A DNA stretch of 64,000 nucleotides from Rhodospirillaceae bacterium (GTDB lineage Bacteria > Pseudomonadota > Alphaproteobacteria > Rhodospirillales > Rhodospirillaceae): positions 124,001 to 188,000 of the forward strand of contig JAQWRV010000006.1 in the NCBI GenBank assembly GCA_029243545.1, given 5' to 3'. This document shows positions 17,723 through 27,938 of the stretch, one piece after another (the stretch's first letter is position 1; every line of letters begins with the position of its first letter). Under the pieces are notes generated by a model. That model did no database searches and was not told where the DNA came from. It worked only from the letters and a program-made list of their open reading frames with translations. A program made the position numbers and the translations under genes.

Positions 17723-17802
17723 ATCTGGTTTCTTTGTCCGTCCTTCCCCTTTGAGGTTGCAAGGTCTAGGCTCTTTACAAGGATCAAAAAGAAGGGTGGG
17801 CG

Positions 17803-18843
17803 ATGCGTGCCATATCAATATTTCTTGCCTGTTTAGTGTTAGCAGCGCCGGCCGTTGCAACTAATTCCAAGCCAGAATTAGCCAAAGTGCTGGAAGATTT
17901 GCTGGCTTGGTTGCCCGGTGAGTACACATCAATTCCGCAAGTGTATCTGGAACGGGCTTTGGGTGCTCCACCAGACGGAGAACATGAAACCTATTATAGG
18001 GTCTTTGCGGAAATCGATGCACCCCATCTGGCGGAGCATGTGATCTATACGCAAATCCGTCTCGGGGCTGATAACGAGTCTATTTTTCCGGGACAGCAGG
18101 TGGTTTTCTTGATTTCAACGAATGAAGAAATGGGCACTGTTTCTATTTCTGGCCGGCGCATCGCCGATGCAGACGATTTTGTTGACGCACACCTTCACCC
18201 AGAGATGTGGCCTAGCCTTCAGCCCGACCCGAATTTTGGCGGCAATTGTACATTCAACTGGCAGCGTCACGGCAACCAGCTCCGGGGGCTTCTTGGAGAG
18301 CACGGCGAGTGCACCATGGTGTCCAAAAATACCGGTCAGCAAATGACATGGGATGCGGAATGGATTCTCAATCCAGAAGAGTTATGGGTTTATGACAATG
18401 GGTACTTGGAAGATGGCACGTTGTTTGCCGGGCGCGAAGACCGTACGCACCTTCGTATGTACAAAGCAAAACGCTATGAGTGTTTCACTTCTTTTAGATT
18501 TGAAGACGGTACGAGCCAAGTGGTCAACCCGTATTTCATGCATGACCGGGGTGATGTTTTTAGCGTTGAAACCAAGGAACTAGAGCCCCGAAAACTTCAT
18601 GTGGAGTTTCTGACATCCATGTGGCCGTCAAATTCGGGGCGGAACTTTGTCGATTTGATGCGTCTGACTTTGCACGAGGGAGAGCCCGGTGATTATGAAG
18701 AAGAAGATGTGCTTGGTTTAGCCTGGGCGGAGCCGTCCAGTGGACGCGTCGGGTTCACAACCGAGTGGGCGTCTTCACGTTGCAAGCTCGCAAACCCCGA
18801 TGATCCCAGGCTTAAAGCCGCACTGATGGGGGGGGCACCTTAG
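17803..18843 (+). CDS. CpeT/CpcT-like secreted protein
   Basis: A 346-residue protein with a signal peptide (cut after AVA, about residue 19). The mature N-terminus follows the CpeT/CpcT family pattern: LLAWLPGEYTS, then HETYYRVFAEIDAP, then EHVIYTQIR, and in the middle FNWQRHGNQLRG. In cyanobacteria this family contains bilin lyases that attach chromophores to phycobiliproteins; many homologues in non-phototrophs have unknown function. Nothing in the window suggests phycobiliproteins. Export to the periplasm is also unlike the cyanobacterial enzyme. AAGAAGGG precedes the ATG by about 9 nt. It is 80 nt after the secreted hydrolase and converges with tldD, overlapping it by four bases. Confidence 0.72.
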   Translation: MRAISIFLACLVLAAPAVATNSKPELAKVLEDLLAWLPGEYTSIPQVYLERALGAPPDGEHETYYRVFAEIDAPHLAEHVIYTQIRLGADNESIFPGQQVVFLISTNEEMGTVSISGRRIADADDFVDAHLHPEMWPSLQPDPNFGGNCTFNWQRHGNQLRGLLGEHGECTMVSKNTGQQMTWDAEWILNPEELWVYDNGYLEDGTLFAGREDRTHLRMYKAKRYECFTSFRFEDGTSQVVNPYFMHDRGDVFSVETKELEPRKLHVEFLTSMWPSNSGRNFVDLMRLTLHEGEPGDYEEEDVLGLAWAEPSSGRVGFTTEWASSRCKLANPDDPRLKAALMGGAP

Positions 18844-20273
18844 ACGGCTGTGCCGCCGACGGTCAGCACATCAAGCTTCAATGTGGGCTGGCCAACGCCT
18901 ACGGGCACGCCTTGGCCTTCCTTGCCGCAGGTGCCGATGCCTGGATCGAGCATCATATCATTACCGATCATGGATACATTGGTCAGGCAGTCAGGCCCGT
19001 TGCCGATAAGCGTGGCGCCCTTAACAGGTGCGCCGATTTTGCCGTTTTCAATTAGGTAAGCCTCCGTGGCTGAGAACACGAATTTGCCCGAGGTGATATC
19101 GACTTGGCCGCCACCGAAGTTGACGGCGTAGAGGCCTTTGTCGACAGAAGAGATAATCTCCTCTGGATCATGATTTCCATTGGCCATGTATGTATTGGTC
19201 ATACGCGGCATGGGATGGTGCGCATGAGATTGCCGTCGGCCATTACCGGTCGGTTTAACGCCCATCAGCCTGGCGTTCAGCCTGTCCTGGAGAAAGCCAA
19301 TCAGAATGCCATCTTCAATGAGGGTCGTTGAGGATGTCGGCGTACCTTCGTCATCAATGGACAAGGAACCACGGCGATCGGCCATAGTTCCATCATCAAT
19401 AACCGTTACCCCTTTGGCTGCCACCTGCTTGCCCATGAGGTCGTAGAAGGCAGAGGTTTTCTTACGATTGAAGTCGCCTTCCAAACCATGCCCTATCGCT
19501 TCATGCAGAAGAATTCCGGGCCAACCTGGACCCAGCACGACAGGCATTTCACCGCCCGGTGTATCGACGCTTTCTAAATTAACCAGAGCTTGCCGGAGGG
19601 CTTCATCCACAGCTCCTTGCCAGGTTTCTTCTTCTAGGAACCTGTCGTAGGTGAGGCGTCCGCCGGTGCCATAGGAACCCATCTCCATGCGGTCGCCTTC
19701 GCCAACCACGATGGAAACGTTAAGCCGAACCAGGGGCCTGATATCACCGACGGAAAGTCCGCCCGCCCGCATGATTTGAACCGCTTGCCATGATGCAGTC
19801 AGTGACGCCGACACTTGCTGAATTTTACTGTTTTTCCCTCGGGCGTACGAGTCGATCGCCTCAAGGGTTTTTACTTTGTCTTCATAGGGAATCAACGGCA
19901 AGGGATTAGTATCTGTGTACAGCGCTTGATTGGTTCCTATCGGCGGATCTGCCAACGTACCTCCATGCCCCGTTTTCACGGTTTTCACGGTTTCTGCCGC
20001 ACGGCCAATAGCCGCTTCGGTCATGGTTGTTGAGTGGGCAAACCCCGTTGTCTCACCGACAATAGCGCGTAGGCCGAATCCCTGTGCTGTGTCGAAAGCT
20101 GCCGATCGAATGCGGCCGTCGTCAAAACTCAGACTTTCGGCTTGGCTGTACTCAAAGTACAATTCGCCGTCGTCGCATCCTGAAAGAGCGCCATTCACCG
20201 TATTCTCGGTCGCGTGTTTGTCGATTCCGGTTCGCGAAAAGAACAAATCATCGGTGACGGATAAATCGCTCAT
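18840..20273 (-). CDS. tldD: Metalloprotease TldD
   Basis: A 477-residue TldD homologue of normal length (E. coli about 481). The zinc motif HEAIGHGLEGD is intact, and the flanking VVLGPGWPGILLHE and C-terminal ATEAYLIENGKI are family signatures. TldD forms a heterodimer with TldE/PmbA that degrades unfolded or modified peptides and processes some RiPPs; the partner gene is not in this window. It lies 61 nt downstream of ctaA on the same strand, an order common in Alphaproteobacteria. AAGGATA lies about 10 nt before the ATG. Its stop overlaps the convergent CpeT-like gene. Confidence 0.95.
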   Translation of the reverse strand: MSDLSVTDDLFFSRTGIDKHATENTVNGALSGCDDGELYFEYSQAESLSFDDGRIRSAAFDTAQGFGLRAIVGETTGFAHSTTMTEAAIGRAAETVKTVKTGHGGTLADPPIGTNQALYTDTNPLPLIPYEDKVKTLEAIDSYARGKNSKIQQVSASLTASWQAVQIMRAGGLSVGDIRPLVRLNVSIVVGEGDRMEMGSYGTGGRLTYDRFLEEETWQGAVDEALRQALVNLESVDTPGGEMPVVLGPGWPGILLHEAIGHGLEGDFNRKKTSAFYDLMGKQVAAKGVTVIDDGTMADRRGSLSIDDEGTPTSSTTLIEDGILIGFLQDRLNARLMGVKPTGNGRRQSHAHHPMPRMTNTYMANGNHDPEEIISSVDKGLYAVNFGGGQVDITSGKFVFSATEAYLIENGKIGAPVKGATLIGNGPDCLTNVSMIGNDMMLDPGIGTCGKEGQGVPVGVGQPTLKLDVLTVGGTAV

Positions 20274-20334
20274 AATATCTGTATCCTTATTTGCTGCTGC
20301 TAGCGGGCATCGGTATTTGAGCCATTGTGCTCGA

Positions 20335-21378
20335 TCATGCCGGTCGAAGCAGGCGGGCGATGATCACAGACAAAGTGAATAGGATCAACGCACCAGTTTG
20401 ATGAGCGAGTGCTAGTGGGAGCGGGACGGTCATGAGAAGCGTGGTAATGCCAAGTCCCGCCTGTACAAATGCCATGGCAAAAACGCAATCTGCGACAAAT
20501 TTTATCTGTCCTGTGTGTCCGGCCTGTTTAATGCGCCACCACATCAAAGTTACGAGGCATGCGAGAACGATTCCCAATGCCCGATGATTGAACTGAACGG
20601 TCATGATGTTTTCAAACCAGTTCATATACCAGGGCGATAAATCATACAGTCCATCCGGTATCATCTGGCCGTCCATGAGTGGGAAGGTGTTGTATATCAA
20701 CCCAGCATTCAACCCTGCGACAAAGGCCCCGGATGTGACGGCCAGGAGGACGGCAAGAGCTGTAGCTAAAGCCAGGCGCACAGTGGTGGTGTCGTGATGA
20801 CGCGCACTTTTATCTGGTTCCGTATCCGGTCTTACGCCAAGTGCGACCCAAATAAGAAGGCCATAAACGATGAAGGCGAGTACCAGGTGTGCAGCTAATC
20901 GGTATTGGCTCACGTCCGGCCGGTCGACCAGTCCGCTGGCAACCATGAACCAGCCAAGCAATCCCTGGGCGCCGCCTAGAGCAAGCAAGCCTGCGAGTGT
21001 CCACGCAAATTGCCCTTGGACTCTGCGTGTAGCTACGAAATAGAAGAATGGTATTGCAAAAACCAAGCCAATGAGCCGACCCCACAGTCGATGAATGTAT
21101 TCCAGCCAGAAGATGTTCTTGAAATCTTCCACAGCCATCCAGGAATTTACTTTTTGAAACTCAGGATACTTTTGGTATTTCTCGAATTCCTGCTGCCATG
21201 CAGTCTCAGAAAGGGGTGGCAAAATATTAAGCGGCTGCCATTCAACCATCGATAGGCCTGATTCGGTAAGGCGCGTTGCCCCGCCAAGAACCACCATAAT
21301 AAAAACCATGCCGGCGCAAATCAAAAGCCAAAGGCGAATGTGCTTGGCGTTTTGGTCATTGAAGGCGTGTTGTGGCAT
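20335..21378 (-). CDS. ctaA: Heme A synthase (COX15/CtaA family)
   Basis: A 347-residue polytopic membrane protein that oxidises heme O to heme A for cytochrome aa3 oxidase. It shows about eight transmembrane segments and conserved histidine sites: EYIHRLWGRLIG in the first half, and FNHRALG and LALAHQTGA in the second half. GGATRLTESGLSMVEW after the first helix is a family hallmark. I chose the ATG at 21378 (MPQHAFNDQNAKHIRLW), which fits homologues; an in-frame ATG at 21456 would add 26 unconserved residues. It is upstream of tldD and divergent from the glycosyltransferase at 21537. Confidence 0.94.
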   Translation of the reverse strand: MPQHAFNDQNAKHIRLWLLICAGMVFIMVVLGGATRLTESGLSMVEWQPLNILPPLSETAWQQEFEKYQKYPEFQKVNSWMAVEDFKNIFWLEYIHRLWGRLIGLVFAIPFFYFVATRRVQGQFAWTLAGLLALGGAQGLLGWFMVASGLVDRPDVSQYRLAAHLVLAFIVYGLLIWVALGVRPDTEPDKSARHHDTTTVRLALATALAVLLAVTSGAFVAGLNAGLIYNTFPLMDGQMIPDGLYDLSPWYMNWFENIMTVQFNHRALGIVLACLVTLMWWRIKQAGHTGQIKFVADCVFAMAFVQAGLGITTLLMTVPLPLALAHQTGALILFTLSVIIARLLRPA

Positions 21379-21536
21379 GGCTGGCGAATAAGCCTCTCTT
21401 ATGGGATAGTGTGATTTAGGCGATCTAGGCCTATGCAACAAGTGCAACGGCCACATTCTCGCCTATTCCAGTCTATATGAGATGGGGGTTACGAACCTGA
21501 TCGTGCCCGTGTATCACTGCGTTCTACTATTTCTTT

Positions 21537-22328
21537 ATGAGAGATGTTGACCCCAAAATGCGGAGCTCAGGCGACCTAAAATATTCGGTTGTAGTGCCTG
21601 TTCGCGACGAAGCGGGCAATATCGCACCGCTCGTCGGCGAAATAGTGGCGGCGATGGCAGGTCTCGAAGATGCACCTCCATATGAGATTATCTACGTTGA
21701 TGATGGGTCAACCGACGGTACAGCCATCGAGCTCGATAACGCTCTTCAGTCGACCAACCAACTAAAAGTAGCTCGTCACTTCCAACCCTGCGGTCAAAGC
21801 CAGGCTTTGATTACAGGTATTAGCGCTGCAGAGGCGCCCTGGGTGATAACCCTCGATGGCGATGGCCAGAACGATCCTGCTGACATCACGCTTTTGATTG
21901 AAGCGAGAGGTCATGCCATAAACCAAGAGCCTGAGCTTGCGTCTCAGTTTCTCTATGTCGGCCACCGCCGTCTTCGCCATGATAGCTTATTGCGCCGCTA
22001 TGAATCCTGGCTTGCCAATGACATTCGGGGGTGGCTACTCGGTGATCACACGCCTGATGCAGGATGCGGGCTCAAATTATTCCGGCGCGATCTATTCCTC
22101 GAATTGCCTCGGTTTGATGCGCTTCATAGATTTCTACCGGCTCTTGTCATTCGCGCCGGTGGCCGCGCCATCTCCGTAGAGGTCTCTCATCGGCCGAGAC
22201 TCAGAGGAAAATCGAAGTACGGACTATGGAGGCGGCTGGCACTCGGCGTCGTCGACCTTCTGGGTGTGATGTGGTTGATCGCTCGCCAGACCCGCCCGCA
22301 AATTCTACACAAAAAGGATACGGTATGA
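21537..22328 (+). CDS. Family 2 glycosyltransferase (dolichol/undecaprenyl-phosphate sugar transferase-like)
   Basis: A 263-residue GT-A fold enzyme. The N-terminus has VVVPVRDEAGNIAPLV, the nucleotide site YVDDGSTDGT and the metal-site region LDGDGQNDPAD. It lacks C-terminal membrane helices, as in dolichol-phosphate-mannose synthases of the short type. The product would be a polyprenyl-phosphate sugar for envelope glycans. No clear ribosome site precedes the ATG; a second ATG 21 nt inside is possible. The stop overlaps the start of the next gene by four bases (ATGA), a pairing with the lipid-A-synthase-N protein that is common in Proteobacteria. Confidence 0.88.
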   Translation: MRDVDPKMRSSGDLKYSVVVPVRDEAGNIAPLVGEIVAAMAGLEDAPPYEIIYVDDGSTDGTAIELDNALQSTNQLKVARHFQPCGQSQALITGISAAEAPWVITLDGDGQNDPADITLLIEARGHAINQEPELASQFLYVGHRRLRHDSLLRRYESWLANDIRGWLLGDHTPDAGCGLKLFRRDLFLELPRFDALHRFLPALVIRAGGRAISVEVSHRPRLRGKSKYGLWRRLALGVVDLLGVMWLIARQTRPQILHKKDTV

Positions 22329-22642
22329 GTTGGTTTGTCACTTGGTTTGCGACGATGAATATTTGGAAGGTGTTTGGTCTACTTGGCCAGGCTATTTTTG
22401 GGTCACGTTTTCTTGTGCAGTGGTTTGCCAGTGAAAAGTCGGGCAAAAGTGTTATCCCGCTTGCTTTTTGGCACCTGAGTTTTCTGGGTGGAATTATTAC
22501 GTTTTTCTACGCCATCTACATTAAAGAACCCGTCTTCATCATCGCCCAATTTGGCGGCGTCATTATTTATTCGCGTAACTTGTTTTTCATATATAAGGAG
22601 CACCGTGCTACGCACGGCTTGATGGGGCCTGACCGAGAATAG
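22325..22642 (+). CDS. Lipid-A-disaccharide synthase N-terminal domain-like membrane protein
   Basis: A 105-residue protein made of about three transmembrane segments, matching the small LAB_N family (the membrane domain named from the N-terminus of some LpxB proteins). Typical features are LGQAIFGSRFLVQWFASEK near the start, SVIPLAFWHLS in the middle and FIIAQFGGVIIYSRNLFFI near the end. The ATG at 22325 overlaps the glycosyltransferase stop. Such proteins are presumed to help move or accept the polyprenyl-linked sugar made by the neighbouring GT2; the biochemical role is not established. It converges with the molybdenum hydroxylase, 16 nt away. Confidence 0.9.
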   Translation: MSWFVTWFATMNIWKVFGLLGQAIFGSRFLVQWFASEKSGKSVIPLAFWHLSFLGGIITFFYAIYIKEPVFIIAQFGGVIIYSRNLFFIYKEHRATHGLMGPDRE

Positions 22643-22658
22643 AATTACCTACTCAACC

Positions 22659-25022
22659 TCAAAAATTGTCATGAATAGCGCGCCACACTTTTTCTGGAGT
22701 TGCCGGCATGTCCATATGGCTTACACCATAGTCAGATAAGGCGTTGACGATGGCGTTGATAACAGCCGGTGGTGAACCGATCGCGCCAGCCTCTCCGCAT
22801 CCTTTTACGCCGAGAGGGTTGTGTGTGCATTCGGTTACGGATGTGTCGACGGTGAACTGGGGAAAATTGTCGGCGCGTGGCATCGCATAATCCATGTAAC
22901 TACCGGTTAATAATTGCCCCGAGTTATCATAGATTCCATGTTCATATAGAGCCTGGCCTATGCCTTGCGCTAGGCCCCCATGGACTTGCCCGGCAACAAT
23001 CATGGGATTGATCACTCGACCGAAATCGTCGGAGGCATGGAAACTGCACACCTCCACGACTCCGGTTTCCGGGTCAATTTCCACTTCACAAACATACGTG
23101 CCAGCCGGGTAAGTAAAGTTGGCGGGATCGTAGAACGCCGTCTCTTCCAGGCCTGGCTCTAGTTCATCAAAGGGGTAATTGTGAGGGACGTAGGCAGCAA
23201 ACGCGACTTCACCAAAGGTTAGTTGTTTGTCAGTACCTGCGATTTTGTAGGCGCCGTCTACAAACTCAATGTCCTCGGATGAAGCCTCTAGTATATGTGC
23301 GGCAATTTTGCGGCCTTTCTCAACGATCTTATCCATCGCTTTAGCCAATGCGGACCCGCCGACGGCCAAAGACCGGGATCCATAGGTCCCCATGCCAAAT
23401 GGGACTTTGGCGGTATCACCGTGCACGACATTAATCTGATCGAACGGAACGCCTAAACGGTCAGAGACCAATTGGGCAAATGTCGTTTCATGGCCTTGGC
23501 CGTGACTATGAGAGCCCGTCATAACGGTTACTGAACCTGTCGGATTTACCCGCACAACAGCAGACTCGTAAAGCCCTGCTCGAGCGCCTAGCGTGCCAAC
23601 GACAGCAGATGGCGCAATACCGCAGGCTTCGATGTACCCGGCGATTCCCAGACCGCGCAATTTACCGCGCTCCTTTGATTCTTTCTTACGGTTGTCAAAC
23701 CCAGGCACATCCGCTGCGGCAAGAGCTTTGTCCAAGGTGACGTCGTAGTTGCCGATGTCATAGGTGAGGGCGACCGGCGTGTCGTACGGAAATTGATCTG
23801 CTTGAATAAAATTTAGCCGCCGGATTTCAACGGGGTCTCGCCCGGTCTCTTGTGCTGCTACATCGACCAGACGTTCGAGCAAATAGGACGCTTCTGGCCG
23901 ACCAGCGCCACGGTATGCATCAACGGGAACTGTGTTGGTGAAAATTGCCTTCACACTGACGTAGATCGCCGGTGTTGTGTACTGACCGGCAAGCAGTGTG
24001 CCGTGCAGAAATGTCGGGGTAACCGTTGAGAAAGTTGAAAGATAGGCACCCATATTGGCAAGGGTCTCGACCCGCAGCCCTAAGAACTTCCCAGCATCAT
24101 CTAAAGCCAATTCCGCGTGAGTAACGTGGTCACGGCCCTGGGCGTCGGACAAAAACGCTTCCGATCGATCTGATACCCATTTTACTGGGCGTCCGATTTT
24201 CTTCGATGCTGATATCATCAGCGCTTCTTCGGCATAGTGATAGATTTTGCTGCCAAATCCGCCACCTACATCAGGGGAAATAACACGCACTTTGTGTTCG
24301 GGCACAGCAAGTACAAAAGCGCTCATGAGCAGTCTGATAGCGTGAGGGTTTTGGCTCGTCGTATAGAGCGTGTAATCTCCAGTCGCGGTATTGTAGTCGC
24401 CGATGACTGCACGTGTTTCGATCGGGTTTGCGACAAGGCGTTGGTTGACTAAATCGATCTTAGCGACGTGTGCCGCATTAGAGAACGCGTCGTTCGTCGC
24501 TGCACAATCTCCAAGTTCCCAGTCAAAACACAAATTGTTTGCCGCCTCTTCATGAACCAAGGCTGGGCTGCCATCAATTGCGTACGGCATATTAACGACG
24601 GCCGCTAGCTCTTCGTAGGAGACTTCTATCAAGTCTGCTGCTTCGATTGCTTGCTCAAGCGAATCTGCAACGATCAGCGCCACCGGGTCACCAACATGGC
24701 GCACCTTACCTTCAGCGAGAACAGGGTGCTTGGGCTCAGTCATCGGCGAGCCATCCCGATTATGAATTAGCCAACCGCAGGGCAAGCCACCCAGGGTTTC
24801 AAAATCCTCAGCTGTAAAAATTTCAACGATTCCAGGAGCTGCCTTTGCCGCATTCGCATCGATTCCATAGATCGCCGCATGGGCATGAGGTGATCTCAAC
24901 AGATAAGCGTAGGTCTGGTTTTTAAGATCGATGTCGTCGACGTATTGGCCTTTGCCCTGGAGAAACCGGCTATCCTCAACACGTTTAACGGGTGCACCAA
25001 TTCCAAATCCGTCGTCCGGCAT
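22659..25022 (-). CDS. Molybdenum hydroxylase large subunit (form II CoxL-like)
   Basis: A 787-residue molybdopterin-binding subunit of the xanthine oxidase family. It contains [19 protein letters not shown] at the N-terminus, the active-site loop AYRGAGR (residues 369-375, the form II signature rather than AYXCSFR of true CO dehydrogenase) and the catalytic Glu in [10 protein letters not shown] near the C-terminus. It should therefore hydroxylate an aromatic heterocycle, aldehyde or similar compound and not CO. The FAD (medium) and 2Fe-2S (small) subunits are not in the window, so it is an orphan here. The gene is flanked by unrelated genes and faces the groES promoter divergently. Confidence 0.9.
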   Translation of the reverse strand: MPDDGFGIGAPVKRVEDSRFLQGKGQYVDDIDLKNQTYAYLLRSPHAHAAIYGIDANAAKAAPGIVEIFTAEDFETLGGLPCGWLIHNRDGSPMTEPKHPVLAEGKVRHVGDPVALIVADSLEQAIEAADLIEVSYEELAAVVNMPYAIDGSPALVHEEAANNLCFDWELGDCAATNDAFSNAAHVAKIDLVNQRLVANPIETRAVIGDYNTATGDYTLYTTSQNPHAIRLLMSAFVLAVPEHKVRVISPDVGGGFGSKIYHYAEEALMISASKKIGRPVKWVSDRSEAFLSDAQGRDHVTHAELALDDAGKFLGLRVETLANMGAYLSTFSTVTPTFLHGTLLAGQYTTPAIYVSVKAIFTNTVPVDAYRGAGRPEASYLLERLVDVAAQETGRDPVEIRRLNFIQADQFPYDTPVALTYDIGNYDVTLDKALAAADVPGFDNRKKESKERGKLRGLGIAGYIEACGIAPSAVVGTLGARAGLYESAVVRVNPTGSVTVMTGSHSHGQGHETTFAQLVSDRLGVPFDQINVVHGDTAKVPFGMGTYGSRSLAVGGSALAKAMDKIVEKGRKIAAHILEASSEDIEFVDGAYKIAGTDKQLTFGEVAFAAYVPHNYPFDELEPGLEETAFYDPANFTYPAGTYVCEVEIDPETGVVEVCSFHASDDFGRVINPMIVAGQVHGGLAQGIGQALYEHGIYDNSGQLLTGSYMDYAMPRADNFPQFTVDTSVTECTHNPLGVKGCGEAGAIGSPPAVINAIVNALSDYGVSHMDMPATPEKVWRAIHDNF

Positions 25023-25161
25023 AGTCCGTCCTTCCCTGAAATCATTTGGTTACTGAGATAGAGATTAGCGGTCAGTTCCGACGATATCACAAAAACCGCT
25101 CCAAAAATTCCCAGAAATCCAGGAATCTGGTCCCAGCATCAATTGATTCGCCGCCAAATCC

Positions 25162-25190
25162 TTGACAGGCGCGAACTGAGACATTACCTA
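25162..25190 (+). promoter_or_regulatory. Sigma-70-type promoter of groESL
   Basis: A perfect -35 hexamer TTGACA at 25162-25167 is followed, after 16-17 bases, by TTACCT/TACCTA at 25184-25190 as a -10. The CIRCE operator begins two bases further on, so repressor binding would cover the transcription start. Initiation would fall near 25197-25200, giving a leader of about 90 nt before groES. No sigma-32-like element was evident. Confidence 0.65.
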
Positions 25191-25191
25191 G

Positions 25192-25218
25192 CTGGCACTC
25201 CTCAGGGGGGAGTGCTAA
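25192..25218 (+). promoter_or_regulatory. CIRCE operator (HrcA binding site)
   Basis: The inverted repeat CTGGCACTC - 9 bases - GAGTGCTAA matches the CIRCE consensus TTAGCACTC-N9-GAGTGCTAA except for the first three bases of the left arm, two of which differ. CIRCE is bound by the heat-sensitive repressor HrcA and is standard upstream of groESL in Alphaproteobacteria. The spacer and distance to the promoter fit repression at the transcription start. The hrcA gene itself is not in the window. Confidence 0.93.
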
Positions 25219-25289
25219 CGGAAAGGCCTAACCTCCTGTTTTTTCTAATGATTACGGCGCCTCGCTGAGGCAAAATAGGGAGATTATCT

Positions 25290-25577
25290 ATGAAATTTCG
25301 GCCGTTGCATGACCGGGTGCTGGTCAAGCGCCTGGACTCAGACACCAAGTCCGCCGGGGGCATCATTATCCCCGATACCGCTCAAGAAAAACCGATGGAA
25401 GGCAAAGTTGTCTCCGTTGGCTCTGGTACTCGGGGCGATGACGGCAAATTGCAAAAGCTCGACGTAAAGAAGGGCGACCGCATTTTGTTCGGAAAATGGT
25501 CCGGCACTGAAGTCAAGGTTGATGGGGATGACCTGTTGATCATGAAGGAATCAGACATCATGGGCATCATCGAGTAA
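25290..25577 (+). CDS. groES: Co-chaperonin GroES
   Basis: A 95-residue co-chaperonin of normal length. It begins [15 protein letters not shown], has the GroEL-contacting mobile loop around [16 protein letters not shown] and the late block [17 protein letters not shown], and ends [15 protein letters not shown] precedes the ATG by six bases. GroES caps the GroEL ring during ATP-driven folding in the cytoplasm. It is 54 nt upstream of groEL, under the CIRCE-controlled promoter, so induction by heat shock through HrcA is expected. Confidence 0.98.
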   Translation: MKFRPLHDRVLVKRLDSDTKSAGGIIIPDTAQEKPMEGKVVSVGSGTRGDDGKLQKLDVKKGDRILFGKWSGTEVKVDGDDLLIMKESDIMGIIE

Positions 25578-25616
25578 ATCTCGAAGCCCCCTCGGAATTA
25601 AGACTCTTAAAATTAA

Positions 25617-27290
<1,674 letters not shown>

Positions 27291-27320
27291 GCCACCCCAG
27301 CTCAAGCTGAATAAGATAGA

Positions 27321-27350
27321 GGGCCACGTTAATTCGACGTGGCCCTTTTT
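27321..27350 (+). terminator. Rho-independent terminator of groESL
   Basis: A perfect nine-base-pair stem, GGGCCACGT (27321-27329) with ACGTGGCCC (27337-27345), closes a seven-base loop and is followed by five T (27346-27350). It lies 31 bases after the groEL stop and 46 before the next start, and it is the strongest terminator seen in the window. Confidence 0.92.
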
Positions 27351-27396
27351 CTATGAGGCCCAGGGCGCTATATGGAAGGCCTGACAAGGAGTAAAA

Positions 27397-27936
27397 ATGC
27401 CATCTAGATCTTTTGTTAAATTAATCGGCCTAATTCTGCTGCTTTCACTTGGACCTCTGTCGATCTATTTTCTATACAAACAGACTGGTGGTCTCGAATC
27501 TCGCCGTGAATTGGCATTTCACCGCCATATCCGGTTTTCTTTTATGGCGGGCACGGACGAGGTGGATATTAAAACTCTAACGGATTGGCCGTGGGAAACA
27601 GTGTGCGCGTTTGACGCAGGGCTTAGCCAGTCTCAGGTTGATACACTGGTTGGGTTTTCATTTGGGAATTTCAGTCAGCTAACATGGCGTGATCTTGACG
27701 ATCATTGGACACTGCTCTTTATCGATTCTGAACGCGAAACCAATTGGGGTGATCATCGCCCTACTATTCCGATACGGATTCCTAAGGACACCATTGCGTC
27801 TTATGACTTTAGCGAAGACAACAACGGCAGGTGTGTTGCTCGGCCTGACGCGACGTTGAAGGTCTATCGGCATGATGTGCCCCAAGGTTTGTCTCCGGTG
27901 ATTGTCGAACTGACAAAAAGTACAGCCGGCACCTGA
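27397..27936 (+). CDS. Hypothetical membrane-anchored protein (179 aa)
   Basis: A 179-residue protein with an N-terminal hydrophobic segment (residues 9-28, LIGLILLLSLGPLSIYFLY) that looks like an uncleaved signal anchor. The rest is a soluble domain with a central TDWPWETVCAFDAGLS, where a Trp-rich turn and a cysteine are conspicuous, and DLDDHWTLLFIDSE. I do not recognise the family. AAGGAG lies seven bases before the ATG. The stop is two bases before the GTG of the next gene, so the two are likely translated together. It stands immediately after the groESL terminator, so it needs its own promoter, which I could not identify. Confidence 0.7.
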   Translation: MPSRSFVKLIGLILLLSLGPLSIYFLYKQTGGLESRRELAFHRHIRFSFMAGTDEVDIKTLTDWPWETVCAFDAGLSQSQVDTLVGFSFGNFSQLTWRDLDDHWTLLFIDSERETNWGDHRPTIPIRIPKDTIASYDFSEDNNGRCVARPDATLKVYRHDVPQGLSPVIVELTKSTAGT

Positions 27937-27938
27937 CT

